Part shown: positions 26,897 to 35,699 of the stretch, one piece after another
How positions within the stretch are numbered: position 1 is the stretch's first letter
Layout of the letters: each line of letters opens with the position of its first letter
Source of the DNA: Dolomitihabitans soli
GTDB taxonomy: Bacteria > Actinomycetota > Actinomycetes > Streptosporangiales > Streptosporangiaceae
DNA: 64,000 nt
Assembly: GCF_022213955.1 (NCBI RefSeq)
Contig: NZ_JAKNTW010000030.1
Span: 1 to 64,000, forward strand
Direction: 5' to 3'
The notes under the pieces: generated by a model
Database searches by the model: none
What the model was told of the DNA's origin: nothing
What the model saw: the letters and a program-made list of their open reading frames with translations, nothing else
Program-made: the position numbers and the translations under genes

Positions 26897-28903
26897 ATGC
26901 CGCTGAGAATTGTCGGCTACAACTTGAGCCATGACAGCAGCGCTTGCCTGATCGAAGATGGACGAGTCACCGCCGCGCTCGCTCTGGAACGGACCAGTGG
27001 CGTCAAACGGGGCATTGTTCCCACGCATGCGTACGCCCCGGCGATGGCCCGGTTGACGCGCGACCTCCTGGCTTCGGCCGGTCTGAAAGCGGCCGGCATC
27101 GACTATTGGATCGCCACCTCCACCGAATCGCAGGACCAGACCGCGGAAGATCAGTTGATCGACGCCTTGGGATCGCTGGCGGACCGGGACTCCTGCCTGG
27201 CCCTGCCGCATCCTGGCCACCATCTCGCGCACGCCAGCGCCGCCTTCTACACCAGCGGCCTGCCCGACGCGGCCGCGCTCGTGATCGATTCGTACGGTTC
27301 CCTGATCGGGCGTTCGCGCGAGCGGGAGAGCGCTTTCATGTTTCGCCGCGGCGAAGATCCCCGGCTCGTCTGGCGCAATATCCGCGACGATGACCGCATC
27401 GCGGGGCGACGCCGGAACGGCGAACTGTGGATTCCCGGCGAACTGAGCGGCATCGGGGAACTCTATCGAGTCGTCACCCTGGCCCTGGGCTTCTCCGAGA
27501 ATGGATCGACGTACGACGACGCGGGGAAGACCATGGGGCTTTCCGCTTACGGCCGGCGGCTCTCATCCGGCAATCTGTTCATCAGCGTCGACGGCGGCTC
27601 CCTGTCATTCGAAGGCGCGACGGACAATTTGGTCGATCTCAAAGTAGCAGCGCGCCGCGGTGACGGTGTCAAGTTACTTCCCCGTCCCGCCGACGGCCCG
27701 ATCGAGCAGTTTCACAAAGACCTGGCGGCGCAGATTCAGGCGGAATTCGAAGAAGCATGCATGCATCTGATCAACGATATCCTGGCTCGCACCGGAAGTT
27801 CTAATCTGGTGCTTTCAGGCGGATGTTTTCTCAATTCCCTGCTCAACGCTCGGGTCGCCCGGGAGATCGATCTCGAGAACATCCACATCTTTCCGGCGGC
27901 CACCGACGACGGAAACGCGATCGGCGCCGCGCTGTACGCCCATCATGTCCTGCTCAAGGACCAGACCCGCGGTGGCACGGCCAGGGGCGACGCAGCGATG
28001 CGGCATACGTTCCTCGGCCCCGCTCGCCTGACCACCGAACCGGATCACACCATCGACGCCCTCGCCAGGGAATGGGAGCTCTCCGCGGTCCGTCATCACA
28101 GCCCCCGCTCGGCGGCCCAGGCCGGCGCCCTGGCCATCGCGCGTGGCGAGATCATCGGCTGGTTCCAGGACCGGGCGGAGTTCGGGCCTCGCGCGCTGGG
28201 CTCGCGATCGATCCTGTGTCACCCCGGAATCGCCGGCATGAAAGATCGGCTGAATGCGCGGGTGAAGTTCCGGGAGGCCTTCCGGCCGTTCGCCGCCTCG
28301 ATACTCGCCGAGCACGCCGCACAATGGTTCGACCTTCCGGCCCGTGACAGCCCTTTCATGCTGATGATCTGCCCGGCCCGGCCGGAGTGCGCCGATCTCG
28401 TGGCGGAGGTCGTCCACGTCGATGGAACCTCTCGGCTGCAGACCGTCGACCCGGACCTGCCTGGGAGTTTTCGGGCACTCATCGAGGAGTTCCACCGGCT
28501 CACGGGCCTGCCGCTGGTTCTCAACACCAGTCTGAACATCCGAGGCAGGCCGATCGTCGAGGATCCCCGCCACACGATGGAATTCCTGTACGGCACCCGT
28601 CTCGACCGCCTTTTTCTCGGCGACCATGAGATCGAGGGCCCGGACCTCGCCGCCCTGTGCCCGCAGCGGAGCGAAACAGCGCCTGCCCGGCATGCCGATC
28701 CGCACGTCGAGCAATTGCTGGAGTACGCGACGGGCGACCTGCCGGTACGGAAGATCGCCATCGCCCTGGGCGTCACCGAGGACGAGGCCGTGGATCTGAC
28801 CCTGGACCTGCGTCGCCGCGGACTGGTGCGCTGGGCGGCGGTTCCCGCGCTGCCCGAACCCCGCTTCCCGCTGCCTCAGTACGACTCCGAAGTGGGAGGA
28901 TGA
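26897..28903 (+). CDS. NodU/CmcH-type carbamoyltransferase with C-terminal extension
   Basis: 668 residues. The N-terminal YrdC/Kae1-like half has the histidine cluster HPGHHLAHASAAFYTSG (105-121), the metal and carbamoyl-adenylate region. The C-terminal half has LSGGCFLNSLLN and FGPRALGSRSILCHP. The family moves a carbamoyl group from carbamoyl phosphate to a hydroxyl or amine via an adenylate, as in cephamycin and novobiocin biosynthesis. The last ~75 residues (about 595-668) go beyond the usual end and look like a winged helix (VRKIAIALGVTEDEAVDL). A TTA codon at 27674 suggests bldA control. First gene of the main operon; its stop is 8 bases from the P450 start. The acceptor might be a hydroxylated residue or the sugar. 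Confidence 0.88.
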   Translation: MPLRIVGYNLSHDSSACLIEDGRVTAALALERTSGVKRGIVPTHAYAPAMARLTRDLLASAGLKAAGIDYWIATSTESQDQTAEDQLIDALGSLADRDSCLALPHPGHHLAHASAAFYTSGLPDAAALVIDSYGSLIGRSRERESAFMFRRGEDPRLVWRNIRDDDRIAGRRRNGELWIPGELSGIGELYRVVTLALGFSENGSTYDDAGKTMGLSAYGRRLSSGNLFISVDGGSLSFEGATDNLVDLKVAARRGDGVKLLPRPADGPIEQFHKDLAAQIQAEFEEACMHLINDILARTGSSNLVLSGGCFLNSLLNARVAREIDLENIHIFPAATDDGNAIGAALYAHHVLLKDQTRGGTARGDAAMRHTFLGPARLTTEPDHTIDALAREWELSAVRHHSPRSAAQAGALAIARGEIIGWFQDRAEFGPRALGSRSILCHPGIAGMKDRLNARVKFREAFRPFAASILAEHAAQWFDLPARDSPFMLMICPARPECADLVAEVVHVDGTSRLQTVDPDLPGSFRALIEEFHRLTGLPLVLNTSLNIRGRPIVEDPRHTMEFLYGTRLDRLFLGDHEIEGPDLAALCPQRSETAPARHADPHVEQLLEYATGDLPVRKIAIALGVTEDEAVDLTLDLRRRGLVRWAAVPALPEPRFPLPQYDSEVGG

Positions 28904-28911
28904 GACGGGCC

Positions 28912-30135
28912 ATGGCCATCGATCTCGCGGATCCGGACCTTTACGCGTCCACCGGCGGCCTGGCCGAGCTGAGGTTTCTGCAACAACGCCACCCCGTCTA
29001 TTGGAACGGCCTGCGCGAGGGCGGCGGATTCTGGGCGTTGACGCGCTACGCCGACGCGCTCAAGGTCTACCGGAGCCCCCGGGCCTTCACCTCGGAGCAG
29101 GGTATCCAGGTAGGCCAGATATCGACCGACCGCCTGCCGGCGGCGGGAAAGATGCTGGTGCTGTCCGACCGCGGCGAACACCGTCGCATCAAGGCCATCG
29201 TCAGCCGGCACCTGACGCCGGGCGGGCTGCACGAACTCCTACCCGAAGTGCGCAGGGCGGCGCGCGAAGCCATTGACGAGTTCGTCGATTCCGAGCCGTT
29301 CGACTTCGTCACCGAGATCGCGAGCCGATTGACCATGACGGCTTTGGGAGGTCTGCTGGGCATTGCCTCGGCAGATCTCCGATCGGTGGCCAGGTGGACG
29401 GAGACCGCGTTCGGATCCACCACCGGGCCGGACGTCGGCGTGGTCTCACCGTCCGAGGTCATGACCGCCAACACCCAGCTGTTCGTCTACTTCGCCGGCG
29501 TGCTCGCGCAACGCAAGAAGGCTCCTCGGCCGGATCTGCTGAGCGCCTTGGCGAACTCCCGATCCACGTCCGGCGAACAACTCAGCGACGAAGAGATCCT
29601 GTTCAATGTCCACCTCCTTCTGGCCGGTGGGCACGAGAGCACACGACAGGCGCTGACCGGATGCGCCGTGGCCTTCAGCGAGCATCCCGATCAATGGCAG
29701 CGGCTGCGGAACGACCCATCGCTGGTGGAGACGGCCATCGACGAGATTCTTCGCTGGTCCGCGCCGAGCCTGAACGTCATGCGTACCGCCACCGAGGACT
29801 TGGAGATCAACGACACCCTCATCAAGAAGGGGCAGCGGGTGACGATCTGGAACCCGATCGTCAACCGGGACGAGAGCGTCTTTCCTCAGGCGCACACCTT
29901 CGATGTCGGCCGGCAGCCGAACCGCCATCTCACCTTTGGCGCCGGCAGCCACTTCTGCCTGGGCGCCTGGCTCGCCCAGCAAGAGCTGCGCATCCTCATC
30001 GAGGAGCTGGCCCTTCGGGCGAGCCGCCTCGAAGTGACGGGCTCCGCACGGCGGTCGAGATCGAACCGCACCTGGGGCTTCGACTACCTCCCCACCCGCC
30101 TGCTCAGGTACGAAGGGGGACACGATGCGAAGTGA
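28912..30135 (+). CDS. Cytochrome P450
   Basis: 407 residues, typical for a soluble bacterial P450. The I-helix oxygen motif is LLAGGHESTR, the E-x-x-R segment EILR, and the heme-binding loop FGAGSHFCLGA with the cysteine ligand near residue 350. The ATG at 28912 has GGGAGG about 12 bases upstream; an ATG at 28900 overlaps the previous stop but sits directly on that ribosome site. It likely hydroxylates or oxidises an amino acid, perhaps on a carrier. Redox partners are not encoded nearby. It overlaps the NRPS start by 11 bases. Confidence 0.9.
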   Translation: MAIDLADPDLYASTGGLAELRFLQQRHPVYWNGLREGGGFWALTRYADALKVYRSPRAFTSEQGIQVGQISTDRLPAAGKMLVLSDRGEHRRIKAIVSRHLTPGGLHELLPEVRRAAREAIDEFVDSEPFDFVTEIASRLTMTALGGLLGIASADLRSVARWTETAFGSTTGPDVGVVSPSEVMTANTQLFVYFAGVLAQRKKAPRPDLLSALANSRSTSGEQLSDEEILFNVHLLLAGGHESTRQALTGCAVAFSEHPDQWQRLRNDPSLVETAIDEILRWSAPSLNVMRTATEDLEINDTLIKKGQRVTIWNPIVNRDESVFPQAHTFDVGRQPNRHLTFGAGSHFCLGAWLAQQELRILIEELALRASRLEVTGSARRSRSNRTWGFDYLPTRLLRYEGGHDAK

Positions 30136-33100
30136 GGCACGGACCTGGTCACAGGTCTCGGAGCACCAGCTCGCGCGCATGTGGCCCGTACGAGGCACAG
30201 ATGGTTCCCGCACTGTCAATGCCCTCGCTCACCTCGTCTGTCACCTCCCTTTCGATGGTGCGCGATTCCGCCGGGCGGTCAGCCTGACGGCCGTCCGGCA
30301 TCCCGCGCTGCGCAGCCGGTTCGACCTGCTTCCCGGCCACGAACCACGGCAGGTGGTGGACGCCGTCGCCGAGATCGGCCCCGCCATCGCGGATCTGCGC
30401 GGCCTGGCCGATCCGCGCACCGAGCTTCGCCGGTGGATCCGGGCCGAGGCCGCGAAGCCGTTCGAGCTGAGCCGGGCCCCGCTCGTACGGCTGAGCGGCC
30501 ATCGCTTGACGGAGGATGAGTTTCACATCGTCCTGGTGGCTCATTCCGCCCTTCTCGACCGTCACAGCCTCCCCCGGATCTTCTCGGACCTGCTCACCGC
30601 CTACCACGCGTCGCCCGCCCACGGCGAACCGGATCCGGCGGCTCCGGCCTCGCCGCCACCGGCCTTCACCACGCCGAGCCCCGACGCGGCGGCCGTCCAG
30701 GAGTGGGCCGCGACCTTTCACGAGATCACCGCTGCCCCACCCCAGCACTGGATCGCTCCCGCGCAGGAAGAGCCTGTCGAAAAGGGGGAAAGCGACCGGT
30801 CCGGGTCAGTACCACCGCAGATCGAGGCCGAGCTGCCGCCGGAGCTGGTCGGCGGGCTGCAGCAGGCCGGCGAGCGGCACAACGTCTCGATCGCCGACAT
30901 CCTGCTCACCGTGCACGGCAAGGCGGTGGCGCTGAGCACCGGTCGCTCCAGCGTCGCGATCGAGTTGGAGGCGGACCTCCATCAGCTCGACGTGCCGCGT
31001 CCCGTGGGCATGCTGACCGCGACCCTGCCCGTCCTGATCGCGCTGCCGTCCTCCTGGCAGGCCGCGGTCGACCAGGTACGCGAAACCCGCAGAGCCGCCC
31101 TCGCCGCGGCCTTCTCCCCCGTGCGGCTGCAACGGATCCGCGACGTGGAGCAGGTGCCCGACGCGACCTTCGTCTACAGCACGTGGTCGCTCGAGGCGGA
31201 CCTGCTCGACGGCGCGCGGGGGGCCATCACACCGCTGGCGACGACCCGTACCGAGCGCTCGTCCCGGCCCGCCCCGACGGCGGAGATCGGCCACGCCCAC
31301 CTGCCCTTCAGTGGCACCATCGCCGCGGAGTTCTTCCACGCGACGGCGCAGGGCCGCATCCTGCTCAGGATCACCGCCGCGCCCGGCCTCACCAGCGGGC
31401 AACTGGGCGAGGTCATGCGGTTGCACCTGGAGGCACTGCGCCACTACCTGTCCAGCGATGACGACCACAAACCGCTGCCGGCCCTGACCGCCGCACAACG
31501 CGACCTGACGTTGACGCGCTGGAACCTCCACCCCCGGCCTTACGACCTCGACCGTCCGGTCCACGAGCTGTTCGAAGAACAGGTGCGCCGCACCCCCCAT
31601 GCCACCGCCGTCACCGACGGCCAGGTCACCCTCACCTTCGACGAGCTCAACGCCCGCGCCAACCGGCTCGCGCGCCACCTGCGGACGTACGACGTGGGGG
31701 TCGGCGGGACGGTGGGCGTCTACACCACCCGAGACGCGAACATGCTGGTGGCCTTCCTCGCGGTCATCAAGGCCGGCGCCGCCTACGTCCCCTTGGACCC
31801 GCACCAGCCCGCGCCGCGGACGGCCTACATGCTGCAGGACTCACGCGCGCTGCTCGTCCTGGCCGACGACCGCCACGTCGGCACCCTGCCCCCGGGCCCC
31901 TGGCGCATCCTCCTCGTCGATGAGCCCGCACCGGACGCGGCGCGCCTGCCCGGCACGAATCTCGGGCGCACCAGTGACGCCGACGACCTGATGTACGTCA
32001 TCTACACCTCGGGCTCGACGGGCCGGCCGAAGGGCGTCGAGGTCCCGCACCGCGGCGTGGCGAACTACCTGCAGCACGGCATCGACATCTACGCCCGGCG
32101 CGGCCACGGCGGGGCGCCGGTCTTCTCCTCCGTGGCCTTCGACATGGTCGTGCCCAATCTCTACATCCCCCTGCTGATCGGGGAGCGAGTGTGCATCCTC
32201 GGTGAAGATCTCAGCCTGTTCGACATCGCCGACACGCTGGCACGACTGGCCCCCTTCACCTTCATCAAACTGACCCCCGGGCAACTGGACACCTTCAGCG
32301 AGCTGATCCAACCGGCCGCCGCCCGGCGTCTGGCCGGGACCTTGGTCGTCGGAGCCGACGCGTTCTCCGTACGTGCCCTCCGGCATTGGCGGCGGCTCGA
32401 CCCCGAAACCCCCATACTCAACGAGTACGGCCCGACCGAAGCGTCGGTCGGCAACACCGTCCACGTCGTGGACGGCAGCGAGGACGGCGACCTGATCCCC
32501 ATCGGCCGTCCCATCGCCAACACCACCATGTACGTCCTCGACGAGGAGCTCACGCCCCTGCCCATCGGTGTGCCCGGTGAGCTGTACATCGGCGGCTCGT
32601 GTGTCGTGCGCGGGTACGCCCATCGCGAGCAGCTCACCCGGGAACGGTTCATCCCCGATCCGTTCGACTCCCGGCCCGGCGCGCGCCTGTATCGCACCGG
32701 CGACATCGGCCGCTGGTCGCCCCAAGGCGTGCTGGAGTTCCTGGGCAGAGTCGACGACCAGCTCAAGATCCGGGGCTATCGTGTGGACCCCGCCGAAGTC
32801 GAGGCCGCCATCGCGCGTCATCCGATGGTCGCGGAGGCGACGGTGACCCGTGTGGGCGCCACCCGCGAAACGGTCGCGCTGGCCGGCTATTACGTTCCCC
32901 GCGGCGCTGTCACCCCTGAGTTGCTGAGGACCTTTCTCAGCGAGTCTCTGCCCGACTACCTCGTGCCCGGCTTCTTGATCTCCGTGGCCGAGATCCCGTT
33001 GAACAGCAACGGCAAAGTGGACCGCAAGGCGCTGCCGGCTCCTGGGCGGCATCAGGCCGGCAGCGCCCGCGTCCGCGCGGCGGCGGTCACGGCCCGCGGC

Positions 33101-33376
33101 GAGCTGGCCGCCGACGTGTGGCGACGGGTCCATGAGCTCGCCGAGGTCACCGTGGACACCCGGCTCACCACGTCCGACGGCGACCTCACCCGCGACGTGC
33201 AGGTCGCCGCCCGGCTGGCCGAGGAGGGCGTCCTGCCCGTCGAGCAGGTCCTGGATCTGATCCGCAGAAGCGCGACCTTCGGTGAGTTCGCCGCCCTGCT
33301 GGATCAGCAGGGCCACCCATCGGCACGCCCCGGACCGGCGGGGACGTCCCCGCCTGCCCACCCGGGCACGCGGTGA
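30125..33376 (+). CDS. NRPS with dead C domain, Asn-like A domain and dead carrier
   Basis: 1083 residues, C*-A-PCP*. The condensation motif near residue 138 is AHSALLDR: the catalytic second His of HHxxxDG is Ser and the Gly is Arg. The A domain (about 470-960) is complete, with YTSGSTGRPKGVEV, NEYGPTE, YRTGD and the final NSNGKVDRKAL lysine motif. Reading the ten specificity positions by alignment to GrsA gives D-M-P-K-V-G-E-V-G-K, closest to Asn codes. The carrier-like tail (about 995-1065) keeps the helices but reads TSDGDLTRD where LGGxSL should be, so there is no phosphopantetheine serine. The activated residue must therefore be loaded on another protein's carrier. GAAGGGGGACACG before the ATG is a good ribosome site. 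Confidence 0.88.
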   Translation: MRSEARTWSQVSEHQLARMWPVRGTDGSRTVNALAHLVCHLPFDGARFRRAVSLTAVRHPALRSRFDLLPGHEPRQVVDAVAEIGPAIADLRGLADPRTELRRWIRAEAAKPFELSRAPLVRLSGHRLTEDEFHIVLVAHSALLDRHSLPRIFSDLLTAYHASPAHGEPDPAAPASPPPAFTTPSPDAAAVQEWAATFHEITAAPPQHWIAPAQEEPVEKGESDRSGSVPPQIEAELPPELVGGLQQAGERHNVSIADILLTVHGKAVALSTGRSSVAIELEADLHQLDVPRPVGMLTATLPVLIALPSSWQAAVDQVRETRRAALAAAFSPVRLQRIRDVEQVPDATFVYSTWSLEADLLDGARGAITPLATTRTERSSRPAPTAEIGHAHLPFSGTIAAEFFHATAQGRILLRITAAPGLTSGQLGEVMRLHLEALRHYLSSDDDHKPLPALTAAQRDLTLTRWNLHPRPYDLDRPVHELFEEQVRRTPHATAVTDGQVTLTFDELNARANRLARHLRTYDVGVGGTVGVYTTRDANMLVAFLAVIKAGAAYVPLDPHQPAPRTAYMLQDSRALLVLADDRHVGTLPPGPWRILLVDEPAPDAARLPGTNLGRTSDADDLMYVIYTSGSTGRPKGVEVPHRGVANYLQHGIDIYARRGHGGAPVFSSVAFDMVVPNLYIPLLIGERVCILGEDLSLFDIADTLARLAPFTFIKLTPGQLDTFSELIQPAAARRLAGTLVVGADAFSVRALRHWRRLDPETPILNEYGPTEASVGNTVHVVDGSEDGDLIPIGRPIANTTMYVLDEELTPLPIGVPGELYIGGSCVVRGYAHREQLTRERFIPDPFDSRPGARLYRTGDIGRWSPQGVLEFLGRVDDQLKIRGYRVDPAEVEAAIARHPMVAEATVTRVGATRETVALAGYYVPRGAVTPELLRTFLSESLPDYLVPGFLISVAEIPLNSNGKVDRKALPAPGRHQAGSARVRAAAVTARGELAADVWRRVHELAEVTVDTRLTTSDGDLTRDVQVAARLAEEGVLPVEQVLDLIRRSATFGEFAALLDQQGHPSARPGPAGTSPPAHPGTR

Positions 33377-33385
33377 GGAGGAAAG

Positions 33386-34645
33386 GTGATTCCCATGGGC
33401 GCCGGCAGCGAACCGGACATCAATGGTGAGCGGCTGTTGCGACGCCTGCGCGACCTGTCGGCCTTCGGCCGGACGGCCGAAGGCGGTATCACGAGACCCG
33501 GCTTCAGCGAGGCCGGCCGTCAGGCCGACGCCTTTCTGATCGGCCAGGCGCGGCGCGCGAACCTGCACGCGGAGATCGACGCCGCGGGCAACGTGCTGTT
33601 CGGCCGCGCCGCCATCGACCGGACCCGCCCGACCCTTCTGATCGGCTCGCATCTCGACACCGTGGTCAACGGCGGATGGCTGGACGGCGCGTACGGCGTG
33701 GTGTCCGCACTCGAGGTGGTCCAGGTCCTCGCCGAGCGGCACATCGACCTCGGCTGCGACGTGGCCGCCATCGCCTTCGCCAACGAGGAGGGGGCCCTGT
33801 TCCCGCAGGCGTTCTGGGGTTCCATGGTCGCCGCGGGAATGCTGAGTTCCCTGCCCGAGCAACCGGCCGATCACGACGGCGATCCTCTCGCCCCTGCCCT
33901 GGCCCTGGCCGGCGGCGACCTCGAGGCGTTGCCCACCGCGGTATGGCCATCGCCCAGCGTGCGCGGCTATCTGGAGCTCCACATCGAGCAGGGCCCGATC
34001 CTTGCGGCCGGTCCTGAGCGGATCGGCATCGTGGACGCCATCACCGGCCGAGCCGTCCTGGCCGTCGACTTCACCGGCGAGGCCGCGCACGCCGGCACCA
34101 CTCCCCTGGCCGCCCGCGCCGACGCGCTCCTGGGCGCCGCTCATCTGATCACCGCCACCCGCGAGCTGGCCGAGCAGGGCCTCTGCCACGTCGCGAGCGT
34201 GGGACACGTGCAGGTGGAGCCCAACTCGGCCAACACCCTTGCCGGCCATGCCCGCCTGCTGGTCGACCTACGCGACGCGGACGCGGCACGGCTGACCAAG
34301 GCGGAAGACGCCGTACGGGATCAGGCGGGTTCCATCGCGGCCCGCTGCCGGCTCGGCGTCCGATGCCGGCGGCTGGTCCGCTCCGAGCCGACGGCCATGG
34401 ACGCCGAGATGCGGCGGCACATCACCGGCAGCGCCGCCGCGCACGGCCTGGCCGCTCGCATCCTGTCCAGCGGTGCCGGCCATGACGCCCAGATCATGGC
34501 CGGGATCACGCCCTCAGGGATGATCTTCGTACCGAGCATCGGCGGTGTCAGCCACGTGCCGCAGGAGGACACCTCGCCGGCCGACCTGATCGCCGGAGCC
34601 CGCGTGCTGCTCGGCGCGACGCTGCGTGCGGCGGGACGGCGATGA
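33386..34645 (+). CDS. Allantoate amidohydrolase / N-carbamoyl amino acid hydrolase family (M20)
   Basis: 419 residues, the normal length. The metal-binding motifs are GSHLDTV...GGWLDGAYG and NEEG, typical of the AllC/HyuC branch of M20 enzymes. Known members hydrolyse allantoate, ureidoglycolate or N-carbamoyl-L-amino acids to release carbamate and ammonia. The GTG at 33386 directly follows AGGAGGAAAG; an ATG at 33395 is the alternative. It is only 9 bases from the NRPS gene, so it acts in this pathway, perhaps removing an N-carbamoyl or amide group from an intermediate. No metabolic partner for purine breakdown is near. Confidence 0.85.
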   Translation: MIPMGAGSEPDINGERLLRRLRDLSAFGRTAEGGITRPGFSEAGRQADAFLIGQARRANLHAEIDAAGNVLFGRAAIDRTRPTLLIGSHLDTVVNGGWLDGAYGVVSALEVVQVLAERHIDLGCDVAAIAFANEEGALFPQAFWGSMVAAGMLSSLPEQPADHDGDPLAPALALAGGDLEALPTAVWPSPSVRGYLELHIEQGPILAAGPERIGIVDAITGRAVLAVDFTGEAAHAGTTPLAARADALLGAAHLITATRELAEQGLCHVASVGHVQVEPNSANTLAGHARLLVDLRDADAARLTKAEDAVRDQAGSIAARCRLGVRCRRLVRSEPTAMDAEMRRHITGSAAAHGLAARILSSGAGHDAQIMAGITPSGMIFVPSIGGVSHVPQEDTSPADLIAGARVLLGATLRAAGRR

Positions 34646-34742
34646 CGTTCCCCGGCGGGCCCCGCCACCACCCGGCGAGCGCCCCCCGCACCGCGGCGCT
34701 CCGTCTCCTCGCCTGCTCCGACCGCCGAAACAGGTACTCGCC

Positions 34743-35699
34743 ATGACCCTGCCGTCATTGCTCTCCCCCCAGCGCTCCGGCCCTGCCTTGACCGCCTGGC
34801 TGGAACGTCACCGCGAGGACGTCCGCGGCCTGCTCCTCACGGACGGAGCCGTCCTCGTCCGCGGCTTCGCCGTCCTGCCGCCGGGCGCATTCCGCGAGGC
34901 CGCCGCGGTGATCCTCGGACCGCTCATGGACTACGTCGAGGGGGCCTCGCCACGCACCGCGGTGGACGATGGCGTCTACACCTCGACGGAGTACGCGGCC
35001 GACCAGGTCATCGCCTTGCACAACGAACTCTCCTACAGCACGCGATGGCCCGCGACACTGGCGTTCTACTGCAGAAAGGCCGCCGAGAGCGGCGGGCAGA
35101 CCCCCTTGGCCGACAGCCGCAGGATCTATGCGCGCATCGAGACCGACTCCCCCTCCCCTCCGCCGACGGCCGTGCGCTATCTGCGGCACATGCATGAGGG
35201 CAAGGGCGCCGGGGTCGGCTGGCCCACGGTCTTCGCCACTGACGATCCCGGCGCGGTCGAGGCGTACTGCCGCACGCATGACATCGACTTCACCTGGCTG
35301 AGCGACGGCACCCTGCGAACGAGCCAGGTCCGGCCGGCCGCGATCGTCCATCCCGTCACCGGCGAGCGGGTCTGGTTCAACCAGGCCCACCAATGGCATC
35401 CCTCCAACGGCGGCCCCGACCTCGAAGCCCTGTGGCGGGAGATCTACGGCGACGACCTGCCCATGGACGCCAGGCTCCCTGACGGCGGCGACCTGGACCC
35501 GCACGTGCTGGACACCATCCGTGCGGCCTACCACGCCGAGCGGCGGACGTTCGACTGGCGACCGGGAGACCTGTTGTTCCTGGACAACATGCTCACCGCC
35601 CACGGCCGCGCCGCTTTCACCGGTCAGCGTGAAGTGCTGGTCGCCATGGGCGGCCCCACCCGCCTGGCCGACGTCGAGAAGGTCGGCCGGCATGGTTGA
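34743..35699 (+). CDS. SyrP-like Fe(II)/2-oxoglutarate oxygenase (TauD fold)
   Basis: 318 residues. The iron triad is His93, Glu95 (HNELSY) and His287 (TAHGR), with a 2-oxoglutarate-binding Arg near 296. GGQTPLADSR and WFNQAHQWHP are characteristic of SyrP-like enzymes, which beta-hydroxylate Asp held on a carrier in syringomycin-type NRPS. Adjacent to an Asn-like A domain, beta-hydroxylation of Asn/Asp is the natural prediction. It begins 97 bases after the hydrolase gene and overlaps the next NRPS gene by 8 bases. Confidence 0.85.
   Translation: MTLPSLLSPQRSGPALTAWLERHREDVRGLLLTDGAVLVRGFAVLPPGAFREAAAVILGPLMDYVEGASPRTAVDDGVYTSTEYAADQVIALHNELSYSTRWPATLAFYCRKAAESGGQTPLADSRRIYARIETDSPSPPPTAVRYLRHMHEGKGAGVGWPTVFATDDPGAVEAYCRTHDIDFTWLSDGTLRTSQVRPAAIVHPVTGERVWFNQAHQWHPSNGGPDLEALWREIYGDDLPMDARLPDGGDLDPHVLDTIRAAYHAERRTFDWRPGDLLFLDNMLTAHGRAAFTGQREVLVAMGGPTRLADVEKVGRHG

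Noticed and set aside
31841-34249. 802-codon open frame on the reverse strand across the NRPS and hydrolase genes
   Set aside because: It has the Gly/Arg/Val-rich composition of a shadow of high-G+C coding sequence and no domain; the forward genes have complete motifs.
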